64,000 nucleotides of DNA from Kineosporia aurantiaca JCM 3230 (GTDB taxonomy: Bacteria > Actinomycetota > Actinomycetes > Actinomycetales > Kineosporiaceae), in NCBI GenBank assembly GCA_000719025.1, contig JODP01000016.1:124001-188000 (forward strand), read 5' to 3'. The stretch's first letter is position 1. Each line of letters opens with the position of its first letter. Below are positions 46,319 to 55,713 of this stretch, one piece after another. The position numbers and the translations under genes were made by a program. Under the pieces are notes generated by a model. That model ran no database searches. It had not been told where the DNA came from and saw nothing but the letters and a program-made list of their open reading frames with translations.

Positions 46319-48084
46319 ATGGGGGAAACCCTTGAGCTGTCGGCCTGGCCGAAGGTCGACTTTGATCAATGGTCGCCCGTCGATGCGCTGACGGCCATCG
46401 AGTCCCTCGACCTTGGCGGTGCTGACGAAAACATCTGTCTGGGAACGGCGGTGGCGTGCTCTCGGCTGATCCGACGGCTGCAGGCCGTGCAGGCCATGGC
46501 TCTGGCTCAAGGCTGCGAGCGGGCCGAGGCCGGGCGGACCCGACGGGTAATGCGTACGAGGTGATCGACGGGGTCGAGCTAGTCGCGGCCGAGGCCGGCC
46601 TGGCCCTGGCTCTCGGCAAGGGTGAGGCCGCCGCCCTGGTGGAGGACGCGGTGCAGGTGACCCGCGACCTGCCCCTGCTCACAGCCCTGGTCCACGAGGG
46701 TCGCCTGGACTGGGCGCTGGCCACCAAGACCCACCACCGCATGGCTCGTGACCTCCAACCAGGCACCCCGGCCTGGCGGCAGGTCGAAGCCCTCCTGGCT
46801 CAGCGCCTGCCCGGCAAGACCTGGGACGCGGCCGGTGCCGCGACCTGGCGGGTCCTGTACCGGCTCAACCCCCGGGCCGCCACTGAGCGGGCGCGCAGGG
46901 CTCAGCAGGATTGCTACCTGCGTATCTCCCCCCTGCCCGACGGCATGGCCCGGATCGAGGCCCACCTGCGCGCCGACGACGCCCGCCTGATCAACCTCCA
47001 CCTCGACGCAAACGCCGACGCTGCCCGCGACCACGCCCGCGCCACCGGTCAACCCGACCAGCGCACCCACCAGCAGCGCCGCGTCGCCTACTTGGTGAGC
47101 ATCTTCCGATCCATCCACGCCGGCACGCCTCTGCGCTACGCCGGCCCGACCGGCCCGACCGGCCCGGTGCCCGCGTCCGCACCTGCATCCATGGCTCCTG
47201 GGGCAGTCCCACCCGCAGGTGCCACAGGCCCAGGTGAGACCCCTGTTCCGGAAGCCGCGCCCCCCACCAACCCTGCGGGCCCTCTGTCATCCGCCCACAT
47301 CCCGAAAGCCGACGGCTCCTCAGGTCAGCCAGATCAAGAAGGCGTCCTGGCCTGATGGCAGCCACCACCACCTCCGACGCGCCGCGGCCACCTTCCCCAC
47401 CTGAACATCACCGTCACCCTCAACGCGCTCCTCGCCATCACCGACGAGCCCGGACTTCTCGGCGGCCATGGGGACCTCCCGGCGGAACTTCTGCGCGAGA
47501 TCGCCCGACAGGCAAGGAAGCTGACTCTCACTCTGATCCCCGACCCGCCCGGCCAGTCATCGCACTACACCGCTCACGGCCCGGGTGACCAGGACGCCTG
47601 CCCCGACACCACCCGCCCCTACAAACCTCGTCAGACCGTCATCGACCAGGTCCTCGGCCGATTCCCGACCTGTACTCACCCCGGCTGTACCACCGACGCC
47701 AGTAGCTGTGACGTCGACCACGTAATTCCTTATGGCAAGGGAGGTTCCAGTTGTCCGTGCAACCTGGTGCCGCTGTGCCGTCTTCACCATCGTCTTAAGA
47801 CCCACGCAGGCTGGCAGACCCGCCTGACCCGTCCCGATGAGCCCTATCCGCCCGGCACCATCGAATACACCAGTCGACTGGGCCAACGGCACATCCAGCT
47901 ACCCCCACCCCTACCCGGAGCCCCCGACCCCGAAGACAACCTCGCCGTCGCCCAACGTGCCCAGCGCCGCGAAACGGCTTGGCAGAGCGAGCTCCGGCGC
48001 CTGGACCCAATCACCCGGCGAACACCGGCCGAGCAACCAGAGGCCGGGCAACCAGAGGCCGAGCTCGGTGAGCCACCCTTCTGA
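46319..48084 (+). pseudogene. Broken DUF222/HNH endonuclease gene (13E12 repeat family)
   Basis: ATG 46319 opens a DUF222 N-terminus (LDLGGADENICLGTAVACSRLIRRLQAVQAMALAQ) that stops at 46562-46564. A second frame picks up with PTGNAYEVIDGVELVAAEAG and continues to an in-frame TGA at 47353-47355. Reading through that TGA, the same frame continues to 48084 with an intact HNH domain (C-TH-PGCTTDAS, CDVDHVIPYGKGGSS, NLVPLCRLHHRLKTHAGW). So there is one frameshift near 46540, best explained by one missing G in GGGCGG, and one nonsense codon. The full protein would be about 588 residues. Sequencing error could cause the shift, not the TGA as easily. Confidence 0.85.
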
Positions 48085-48296
48085 GCCACTCACGGATGGG
48101 GGTGGACAGGTGAGCGGCACCCCTGACCTGGTCCGGCTCCCGGGCCCACGGGTCTTCTCACGCAGATCCCCTAGCTGTTCGGCGCCCAGGACGCGGTGCC
48201 CGCGGATACCCCGGAGCCCGGCGCGCTGCCCTGGGCCGACGGCAGACAGCAACGGCCGACCGTCTCACCCGGCTCCCGGCGCACCCCGCCTTGTCC
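48085..48296. other. Short intergenic stretch without visible features
   Basis: 212 bases between the broken HNH gene and the lhr stop. No gene, repeat or hairpin was seen that deserves a name. Confidence 0.4.
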
Positions 48297-51200
48297 TCAG
48301 GCCCTCAGCCGTAGGCCTCTCGGCGTGGCCCGGAACCCGGCGTTCTCCAGCGCCTGGGACAGAGGGTTCTCCCGGTCGAGCACGTCTGCCCCATCTGCCT
48401 TCTCAACCGTGAGCCGTCCCAACGCACCCTCCCGGACCGCCAAGGCCAAGGCATCCGCCGCGGCCCGGAGCAGTTCCTCCTCCGCTGTCCAGGAGAGCAG
48501 CGTACGTCCGCCTCGCTCGACGTAGAGCGTGAGTGCCCCGTCGACCAGGATGACCAGGGCACCGGCTTTGCGTCCGGGGCGATGTCCGGCATTATCGCCG
48601 AGACGATCGGGCCAGGGGAGGGCTGCGCCGTAGGGATTGGCCGGGTCGGCGGCGGCGAGAACGACCGTGCGAAGGCCTCCTTCGGAGGCAAAGGTCTCGC
48701 CGGCGGGGCGGGCGGAGGCGCGGAGCCGGTCCACCGCGCCGGTGCCGGCGAACTGGGAAGCGCCCAACCCTTCGACGAAGTAGCCACGGCGCACCCGACC
48801 CGCGTCCTCAAACCCGGACAGCACGCGGTAGGTGGCCGCGAATCCTCCGGCCACCCGCTCGGCCATGACGGCACCGCGAGTCACCACGCCGTGCCGTTCC
48901 AGGAGGACCTCGGCCTGAGCATGGGCGCGGGCGGTCGGGTCCGGCTCGCGCTCGGGGAGCAGCGCCCAGCGTCCTGCCGCGAGCGGTGGCCCGGTGCGGC
49001 TCGGCATCGACGGGCGCGATGCACCACGGGCCGTGCGCAGAGATCCGTAACGGCCGTACCGTGCTCGCGGCGTGGGCGTGCGGGTCTTGTGCGCCGTCTT
49101 GCCCCCAGCCAGGCGAGAACGCAGGGCAGCCAACGTGTCGTTGCTGATCCGCCCGGCCCAGACCAGGTCCCAGAGCGTGGCGGTCAGTGCTTGGTCGTCC
49201 GTGCTGCCCACCGCGTCGCTGAGTGCTCGGAAGAAGAAGGCACCGCCGCCGGCCAGGGCGTCCAGCACGGCCACATGCTGCTCGTCGGGCTCGAACTCGG
49301 CGTCTTCGGCGGCCAGGGTGAGGGGCGCGAGGTCAGCCGGGTGCAGCGACACCCAGCCGTCGTCGCCCGGCAGACTGCCGTGCCCGGCCCACACCACTTC
49401 GCCGGCGGAGGTGAGCTCATCGAGCATGGCCGGGGTGTAACCGGGAACCCGGCCGGGGATCACCAAAGTCTCCAGCGCACTGGCCGGAATCCAGGCCCCG
49501 GCCAGTTGCTCGACCGTCCGGAGCACCCCCTCCACCCCGCGGGTGCGCCCGCCGACACCCTGCCAGCCAGGCAGGAACCGAGCCAGGTCAAGCGCCGGAA
49601 CCGGTTCCACCTCGGCCCGCAGGGCGGCCAGCGAGCGCCGCCGCAGTGTCCTCAGCACCTCCGCGTCGCAGTAGTCCAGCCCCTGCCCGCCGCCGGACTC
49701 CAGTGGACGCAGTTCGCCCTGGACCAGGCGTCCGTTGTCGACGAGCCGGCGCAGCCCATCGATCACCACCACCGAGCCCAGCCCCAGACGGGTAGCCAGA
49801 TCCTGCGCCGTGAAAGGCCCGTGCGATCGCGCATATCGAGACAGCAGATCGCCTAGAGGATCAGGCACGGGCTCGGTGAACGCCTCGGCCACACCTACGG
49901 GCAGAGCAGTACCGAGGGCATCGCGCAGACGCCCGGCATCTTCCACGGCCGCCCACCGTTCCTCACCGGAGATCCGCACCCGGATCAACCGCCGCGCCCC
50001 CTCCAGTTCGCTAAGCCAGCGCGCCACCTCGGCCGGTTCAACGGTCGGCATCTGCACGACGCCGGCTGGGGACTTACGCGCCGCGGGCCATGCACCGTCC
50101 GAACCGCCGCCCGGCTTGCCCTCGCTCGGAAGCTCTGCTTCGGAGGGAAGGACTGCCTTGGGCTGAACTCCACCTATACCTGAGACCTCGGCGGAGTCGG
50201 TATCCGGGGCGTCCGGGGGGACTGGGGCGTCTGAACCCGGCAGATCGGCCTCGCCCGTGAACTCGTCTTCTCCCGGGTCTTCGATGTCGCTGGTGAGCCC
50301 GCCTGCCGATTCCGGGCCTCGCGCGTCTCCTGTCGAGGTCTCTCCTGCACGCGAAGAATCCCCGTCCCGATCCTCAGACTCACCCTGCGCCATAGCCTTT
50401 TCGGCCGCGGTCGCATCATCACCCCAGCCCTCGGCCCGGGTAGTGCTCAACCCGGCGTCCGCCGCCCCACCGCCGGCCTCGATCGTTGCCCAGGCCTCGG
50501 CGTCGATGGTGCGGGCCACGACCTCGTCGGTCGACAGCGGCCCGATCATCCGGACCAGGTCGGCCACCTGCTCAAGGGTGCGCGCCCGCCGGTTCGGGGC
50601 CAGACGCTGCAACTCCTCCTCGGTGCGGCGGAGCGCATCCGGATCGAGCAGGTCCCGCAAGGACGCGCCCTCGCCGCGCCCGAGGAGCTCGGCCAGCAGC
50701 GCCGGGTCGAGGGCGAGAGCGGCCGCCCGGCGTTCGGCCAAGGGGGAGTCGCCCTCGTAGAGGAACTGCGCGACGTATCCGAAGAGCAGGCTCCGGGCGA
50801 AGGGGGAGGGCTGCTGGGTGGTCACCTCGAGCACCCTGACCGAGCGGGAGCGTATGTCCCGCATCAGCGATTCCAGGCCCGGCACGTCGAACACGTCCTG
50901 CAGGCACTCGCGCAGGGTCTCGAGAATGATCGGGAAACTGCCGTAACGGGAAGCCACTTCGAGGAGCTGGGCGGCCCGCTGGCGCTGTTGCCAGAGCGGC
51001 TGGCGCTTGCCCGGCTGACGACGGGGCAGCAGCAGGGCCCGGGCCGCGCACTCACGGAATCGGGAGGCGAACAGCGCTGAGCCACCGAGCTCGGAGGTCA
51101 CCATCTCCTCGACGTCCTCCGGCTCCAGCACGATCAGATCGGCCACGTCGGGCGCCGAGCCGTCTTCCGTCTCCACATCGGGCAGCCGCAGCACGATGCC

Positions 51201-53459
51201 GTCGTCGCCCGGAGCGGCCTGCACGTCCACCCCGAAGCGCTCGCGGAACCGCGCGGCCAGGGCCAGGGCCCACGGCGAGTGCACCTGGCCGCCGAACGGC
51301 GAGTGCACCACCACCCGCCAGTCGCCGATCTCGTCGCGGAACCGCTCGATGATGATCGTCTTGTCGTCCGGCAGGTGCCCGGTGGCCTCTTTCTGCTCGG
51401 ACAGGTATCCGATCAGGTTGTCGGCCGCCCACTCGTCCAGCCCGGAGGCGCGCACCCGCTCGCGGGCCGCCTCCTCCTTCATCCGGCCGACCGAGCGCAC
51501 GTAAGCACCCACCGCCCGGCCCAGTTCGGCGGGGCGGCCCTGCTGGTCGCCCTTCCAGAACGGCAGCCGGCCGGGCTGACCGGGCGCCGGGGTGACGAGC
51601 ACCCGGTCGTGCGTGATGTCCTCAATGCGCCAGGCCGAGGAGCCCAGGGTGAAGACGTCGCCGACCCGGGACTCGTAGACCATCTCCTCGTCCAGCTCAC
51701 CCACGCGGCGCCCGGCCCCCTTGCGCGCCTCGTCGCCACCGGCCAGGAAGACGCCGAACAGGCCACGGTCGGGGATCGTGCCGCCGCTGGTCACCGCGAG
51801 CCGTTGGGCGCCGGGGCGGCCGGTCAGCACGTCACCGTGCCGGTCCCAGACCAGACGCGGCCGCAGCTCGGCGAACTCATCGCTCGGGTAGCGCCCGGCG
51901 AGCATGTCCAGCACGGACTCCAGCACCCCGTGGGTGAGGCCGGAGAACGGCGCGGAGCGGCGGACCAGCTCCTCCAGTTCGGGGACCCGCCACTCGTCCA
52001 TCGCCACCATCGCGACGATCTGCTGGGCCAGGACGTCGAGCGGGCTGGCCGGCACGGCGAGCTGCTCGATCGACCCCTCGCGCATCCGCTCGACCACCAC
52101 CGCGGTCTGGACCAGGTCACCGCGGTACTTCGGGAACAGGGCGCCCTGTGACACCGCGCCCACCTGGTGTCCGGCCCGGCCGACCCGCTGCAGCCCACTG
52201 GCCACACTGGGCGGCGACTCGACCTGCACCACCAGATCGACCGCACCCATGTCGATACCGAGTTCCAGGCTCGAGGTGGCGACCACGGCGGGCAGCCGCC
52301 CGGCCTTCAGCTCGCCCTCGATGATCGCCCGCTGCTCCTTGCTGACCGAGCCGTGGTGAGCCCGGGCCAGCACCGGCAGCGCCCCGGAAGAGGCCCCGGA
52401 CCCACCCATCAGCTCGGCCGGGCGGACCGACCCGTGATCGGGCAGCCCTTCGGCCGTCTCCTCGTTCCCGGCTTCAGCCTCGGCCGCGACCGCCAGCCGC
52501 TCGGTCCAGATCTCGTTCAGCCGGGCGGTGAGCCGCTCGGCCAGCCGCCGGGAGTTGGCGAAGACCAGGGTGGAGCGGTGCTCGGCGATCAGGTCGACGA
52601 TGCGCTCCTCGACGTGCGGCCAGATCGACGGGCGATGGGCCGCACCGGCCGCCGCACCGGTCAGGTCTTGGTCCGGATCGGCGCCGGCCCCCGGGACGCC
52701 GTTGGACACGTTGTCCAGCTCGGCCATGTCCGGCACCGGCACGATCACCCGCAGGTCCCACTGCTTGGTGGAGGCGGGCTGCACCACCTCGACCGGGTTG
52801 CGGCCGCCCAGCCAGCGGGCGATCTCCTCGATCGGGCGGACGGTGGCCGACAGCCCGACCCGCTGGGCCGGGCGCTCCAGCAGCGCGTCCAGCCGTTCCA
52901 GCGAAAGTGCGAGGTGAGCGCCGCGTTTCGAGCCGGCCACGGCGTGCACCTCGTCGATGATCACCGTCTCCACCCCGGTCAGCATCTCCCGGGCCTGCGA
53001 GGTGAGCAGCAGGAAGAGCGACTCGGGGGTGGTGATCAGCACGTCGGGCGGGGTGCGGGTGAAGGCCCGCCGCTCGTCGGCCGGGGTGTCGCCGGAGCGC
53101 AGCGCGACCTTGACCTCGGGCAGCGGCAGACCGAGCCGGCCGGCCGCCTGCCGGATGCCGGCCAGCGGCGAGCGCAGGTTGCGCTCGACATCGACCGCGA
53201 GCGCCTTCAGTGGGGACACGTAGAGCACCCGGCAGCGATGCTTCGGGTCTTCCGGCACCGGAGAGGCGGCCAGCCGGTCGAGGGCCCAGAGGAAGGCCGA
53301 CAGGGTCTTACCCGAACCGGTCGGCGCGACCACCAGGGCGTGGCGCCCCGCGCTGACCGCGTTCCACGCCCCGGCCTGGGCGGCCGTGGGCGCGGCGAAC
53401 GCCCCGGTGAACCACGCTCGCGTGGCCGGGGAAAATCGCTCGAGCACCGGTTCCGTCAC
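48297..53459 (-). CDS. lhr: Lhr-type ATP-dependent DNA repair helicase
   Basis: Large helicase-related 3'-5' helicase of 1720 residues, a DNA-repair enzyme. Walker A APTGSGKT is at residues 45-52, and the DEVH box at 169-172; helicase motif VI-type text QRVGRAGHQVG follows. The winged-helix and Lhr core region extends through the middle, followed by the long Lhr C-terminal domain. An acidic low-complexity insertion occupies about residues 997-1130. GTG at 53457-53459 gives the family start (FSPATRAWFTGAFAAPTAAQ). A GTG at 53504 would add 15 residues but lies upstream of the predicted promoter. No other gene overlaps. Confidence 0.95.
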   Translation of the reverse strand: MTEPVLERFSPATRAWFTGAFAAPTAAQAGAWNAVSAGRHALVVAPTGSGKTLSAFLWALDRLAASPVPEDPKHRCRVLYVSPLKALAVDVERNLRSPLAGIRQAAGRLGLPLPEVKVALRSGDTPADERRAFTRTPPDVLITTPESLFLLLTSQAREMLTGVETVIIDEVHAVAGSKRGAHLALSLERLDALLERPAQRVGLSATVRPIEEIARWLGGRNPVEVVQPASTKQWDLRVIVPVPDMAELDNVSNGVPGAGADPDQDLTGAAAGAAHRPSIWPHVEERIVDLIAEHRSTLVFANSRRLAERLTARLNEIWTERLAVAAEAEAGNEETAEGLPDHGSVRPAELMGGSGASSGALPVLARAHHGSVSKEQRAIIEGELKAGRLPAVVATSSLELGIDMGAVDLVVQVESPPSVASGLQRVGRAGHQVGAVSQGALFPKYRGDLVQTAVVVERMREGSIEQLAVPASPLDVLAQQIVAMVAMDEWRVPELEELVRRSAPFSGLTHGVLESVLDMLAGRYPSDEFAELRPRLVWDRHGDVLTGRPGAQRLAVTSGGTIPDRGLFGVFLAGGDEARKGAGRRVGELDEEMVYESRVGDVFTLGSSAWRIEDITHDRVLVTPAPGQPGRLPFWKGDQQGRPAELGRAVGAYVRSVGRMKEEAARERVRASGLDEWAADNLIGYLSEQKEATGHLPDDKTIIIERFRDEIGDWRVVVHSPFGGQVHSPWALALAARFRERFGVDVQAAPGDDGIVLRLPDVETEDGSAPDVADLIVLEPEDVEEMVTSELGGSALFASRFRECAARALLLPRRQPGKRQPLWQQRQRAAQLLEVASRYGSFPIILETLRECLQDVFDVPGLESLMRDIRSRSVRVLEVTTQQPSPFARSLLFGYVAQFLYEGDSPLAERRAAALALDPALLAELLGRGEGASLRDLLDPDALRRTEEELQRLAPNRRARTLEQVADLVRMIGPLSTDEVVARTIDAEAWATIEAGGGAADAGLSTTRAEGWGDDATAAEKAMAQGESEDRDGDSSRAGETSTGDARGPESAGGLTSDIEDPGEDEFTGEADLPGSDAPVPPDAPDTDSAEVSGIGGVQPKAVLPSEAELPSEGKPGGGSDGAWPAARKSPAGVVQMPTVEPAEVARWLSELEGARRLIRVRISGEERWAAVEDAGRLRDALGTALPVGVAEAFTEPVPDPLGDLLSRYARSHGPFTAQDLATRLGLGSVVVIDGLRRLVDNGRLVQGELRPLESGGGQGLDYCDAEVLRTLRRRSLAALRAEVEPVPALDLARFLPGWQGVGGRTRGVEGVLRTVEQLAGAWIPASALETLVIPGRVPGYTPAMLDELTSAGEVVWAGHGSLPGDDGWVSLHPADLAPLTLAAEDAEFEPDEQHVAVLDALAGGGAFFFRALSDAVGSTDDQALTATLWDLVWAGRISNDTLAALRSRLAGGKTAHKTRTPTPRARYGRYGSLRTARGASRPSMPSRTGPPLAAGRWALLPEREPDPTARAHAQAEVLLERHGVVTRGAVMAERVAGGFAATYRVLSGFEDAGRVRRGYFVEGLGASQFAGTGAVDRLRASARPAGETFASEGGLRTVVLAAADPANPYGAALPWPDRLGDNAGHRPGRKAGALVILVDGALTLYVERGGRTLLSWTAEEELLRAAADALALAVREGALGRLTVEKADGADVLDRENPLSQALENAGFRATPRGLRLRA

Positions 53460-53466
53460 GTCAACG

Positions 53467-53489
53467 ATCCTCACACGAGCCACCGACAA
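53467..53489 (-). promoter_or_regulatory. Candidate PafBC promoter of lhr
   Basis: On the minus strand: TTGTCGGTG (53489-53481), exactly 8 bases, then GAGGAT (53472-53467). The first box is a perfect match to TTGTCRGTG; the -10 matches TANNNT at two of three fixed positions. Transcription would start about 7 bases on, at or next to the GTG start codon (53459), giving a leaderless mRNA. The same GAGGAT can be read as a ribosome-binding site, so one of the two readings is wrong. Confidence 0.6.
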
Positions 53490-53601
53490 TTTCGGTTCGG
53501 GCACCGAATCGGCAGGTCAGAGGCATAGCATTAACCGCGGGGGCGAACCGCGAGGCTTGGCCGGGCGCGAGCGGCGCCGAACGGGTGGCATGCTCTTGAG
53601 G

Positions 53602-53829
53602 GTGCGAATCAGCGAGTTCTGGGAGTTGGTGGACGAGGAGTTCGGGCGCGCCCACGGCCGCACGCTGGTCCGTGACCACGTGCTGATGGAGCTGGGCAAC
53701 CGGACGGCGGAGCAGGCGCTGGACGAGGGCGAACCGGCCCGTGAGGTCTGGTTCGCCCTGGCCGCGTCGCTGGATGTGCCCCCGGAACGTCGCTGGGGCA
53801 ACGACGAGAAGGAGCGCCGTCGGGCATGA
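53602..53829 (+). CDS. DUF3046 family protein
   Basis: Small actinobacterial protein of 75 residues, usually near recA. Core: VRISEFWELVDEEFGRAHG, RDHVLMELGNRTAEQALDEG, REVWFALAASLDVPPERRWG. Function unknown. Start GTG 53602 gives the usual VRISEFW beginning; ATG 53590 would add four residues. Its stop overlaps the ABC ATPase ATG (ATGA), so it may be co-transcribed with the exporter. Confidence 0.85.
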   Translation: MRISEFWELVDEEFGRAHGRTLVRDHVLMELGNRTAEQALDEGEPAREVWFALAASLDVPPERRWGNDEKERRRA

Positions 53830-54890
53830 CGGAGAGGGCGGGGGAGGGCCCAATGACCAGCACGAGGACGGACGCCGGGGAGGGCGTCGGGCCGGAGGGG
53901 GATGCCCGTGAGGCTGAGACGCGTCCGCAGCCCGAGGGCGTCCCTCATCGAGACGAACCCACAGACGTCCTGATCCGGGCCCGCGGCCTGACCAAACAGT
54001 TCGGCGATTTCGTCGCCGTCGACGGCATCGACATCGACGTGCGGCGCGGCGAGGCCTTCGGGTTCCTCGGCCCGAACGGCGCCGGCAAATCCTCCACGAT
54101 GCGGATGATCGGCTGCGTCTCACCGCTCACCGCGGGCACGCTCACCCTGCTCGGCCTGGATCCCGACTCCGACGGGCCGGCCATTCGCGCCCGGCTCGGC
54201 GTGGTCCCGCAGAAGGACCTGCTCGACGAGGAACTGACGGTCCGGGAGAACCTGCTGGTCTACGGCCGGTACTTCGGTCTGCCCCGGTCCGAGATCGCCC
54301 ATCGCAGCGCCGAGCTGCTGCGCTTCGCCCAGCTCAGCGATCGGGCCGACAGCCCGGTGGAACCCTTGTCCGGCGGGATGAAACGGCGTCTCACGATCGC
54401 CCGCGCGCTGATCAACGCGCCCGAGATCCTGCTGCTCGACGAGCCCACCACCGGCCTCGACCCGCAGGCCCGGCACGTGCTCTGGGACCGGCTCTTCCGG
54501 CTCAAGCAGCAGGGCGTGACCCTGGTCCTGACCACGCACTACATGGACGAGGCCGAGCAGCTCTGCGACCGCCTGGTGGTGATGGACCACGGCCGGATCG
54601 TCGCCGAGGGATCGCCCCGGGACCTGATCGAGCGGTACTCCAGCCGGGAGGTGGTGGAGGTCCGCTACGCCGACTTCGAGCTCGAGCAGCACCGTGAGCG
54701 GCTCGATCTGGGCGCTCTCGCGGCGCGGGTCGAGGTGCTGCCCGACCGGCTGCTGATCTACACCGACGACGGCGACGCGGCGGCCCGGATCGTCGACGCC
54801 GGCGTGGACCGGCCGTTGTCGGTGCTGGTCCGGCGCAGTTCGCTGGAGGACGTCTTCCTGCACCTGACCGGCCGCTCGCTGGTGGACTAG
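53826..54890 (+). CDS. ABC-2 exporter ATP-binding subunit
   Basis: A 354-residue ATPase of the NodI/DrrA type. Walker A GPNGAGKS, Q-loop VVPQKDLLDEELTV, signature LSGGMKRR, Walker B LLLDEPTTGLDP and the switch His in LTTHYMDEAEQ are all intact. The first ~45 residues are acidic and non-conserved. ATG 53826 overlaps the DUF3046 stop; ATG 53853 with GGGGAGGG upstream is an alternative start that removes the first nine residues. Works with the two permease genes that follow. Confidence 0.93.
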   Translation: MTERAGEGPMTSTRTDAGEGVGPEGDAREAETRPQPEGVPHRDEPTDVLIRARGLTKQFGDFVAVDGIDIDVRRGEAFGFLGPNGAGKSSTMRMIGCVSPLTAGTLTLLGLDPDSDGPAIRARLGVVPQKDLLDEELTVRENLLVYGRYFGLPRSEIAHRSAELLRFAQLSDRADSPVEPLSGGMKRRLTIARALINAPEILLLDEPTTGLDPQARHVLWDRLFRLKQQGVTLVLTTHYMDEAEQLCDRLVVMDHGRIVAEGSPRDLIERYSSREVVEVRYADFELEQHRERLDLGALAARVEVLPDRLLIYTDDGDAAARIVDAGVDRPLSVLVRRSSLEDVFLHLTGRSLVD

Positions 54891-54900
54891 GGGCCTGCGG

Positions 54901-55713
54901 ATGACCATCACACCCACGCTGCGGATGCCCGAACTCGGCGATCCGGGCCGCTCGCTGGCCGCTTTGGAGTACTGGCTGCGGGCCTATCGCCGGACCTGGC
55001 GATCCAGCGCGGTGACCGCCTTCGTCATGCCCCTGCTCTTCCTCGGGGCCTTCGGGGGCGGCCTCGGGAAACTGGTGGACAGCGGTGGGCAGGGCCAGCT
55101 CGACGGCGTGCCGTACCTGAAGTTCGTCGCTCCCGGCATCCTCGCGGGCGCCGCCATGCAGAGCGCCTTCAGCGAGTCGACCTGGCCGGTGTTGTCCAGC
55201 CGCAAGTGGAACGGGCACTACCAGGCGCAGGCCGGATCCCCGCTGACCATCCCGGACATCGTCACCGGGCACCTGCTCTTCATCGTCTTCCGGCTGGGCC
55301 TCGGCGCGATTGCGTTCGCCCTGGTCGGGTCGCTGGTCGGGGCCTTCTCCCCAGGACGGGTGATCCTGGCCGTGCCGGTCGCGGTGCTCACCGGCCTGGC
55401 CCACGCCGCGCCGCTGATCGCCTTCGCGATCACCCGGGAGAGCGACACCGACTTCTCCCTGCTCATGCGCTTCGTGATGACCCCGCTGTTCCTCTTCGCT
55501 GGCACGTTCTTCCCGATCAGCCAGTTCCCGGCCGCCGTCGAGGTCCTGGCCTGGATCACCCCGCTCTGGCACGGCACCCAGCTCTGTCGGGATCTCTCAA
55601 TGGGGGACGCCGGTCTGCTCGCCTCGGCGGGTCACCTGGCCTATCTGCTCCTGTGGTGCGCCGGCGGATACGCGCTGGCCCTACGGGCCTACCGGAAGAT
55701 GCTGCTGTCGTGA
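54901..55713 (+). CDS. ABC-2 type permease, first subunit
   Basis: A 270-residue permease of the NodJ/DrrB type. About six membrane segments: the first begins SSAVTAFVMPLLFLGAFGGG. The second-half segment FVMTPLFLFAGTFFPISQFP is the typical ABC-2 motif. ATG 54901 starts 10 bases after the ATPase. Its stop overlaps the next permease start by four bases (GTGA). Confidence 0.9.
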   Translation: MTITPTLRMPELGDPGRSLAALEYWLRAYRRTWRSSAVTAFVMPLLFLGAFGGGLGKLVDSGGQGQLDGVPYLKFVAPGILAGAAMQSAFSESTWPVLSSRKWNGHYQAQAGSPLTIPDIVTGHLLFIVFRLGLGAIAFALVGSLVGAFSPGRVILAVPVAVLTGLAHAAPLIAFAITRESDTDFSLLMRFVMTPLFLFAGTFFPISQFPAAVEVLAWITPLWHGTQLCRDLSMGDAGLLASAGHLAYLLLWCAGGYALALRAYRKMLLS

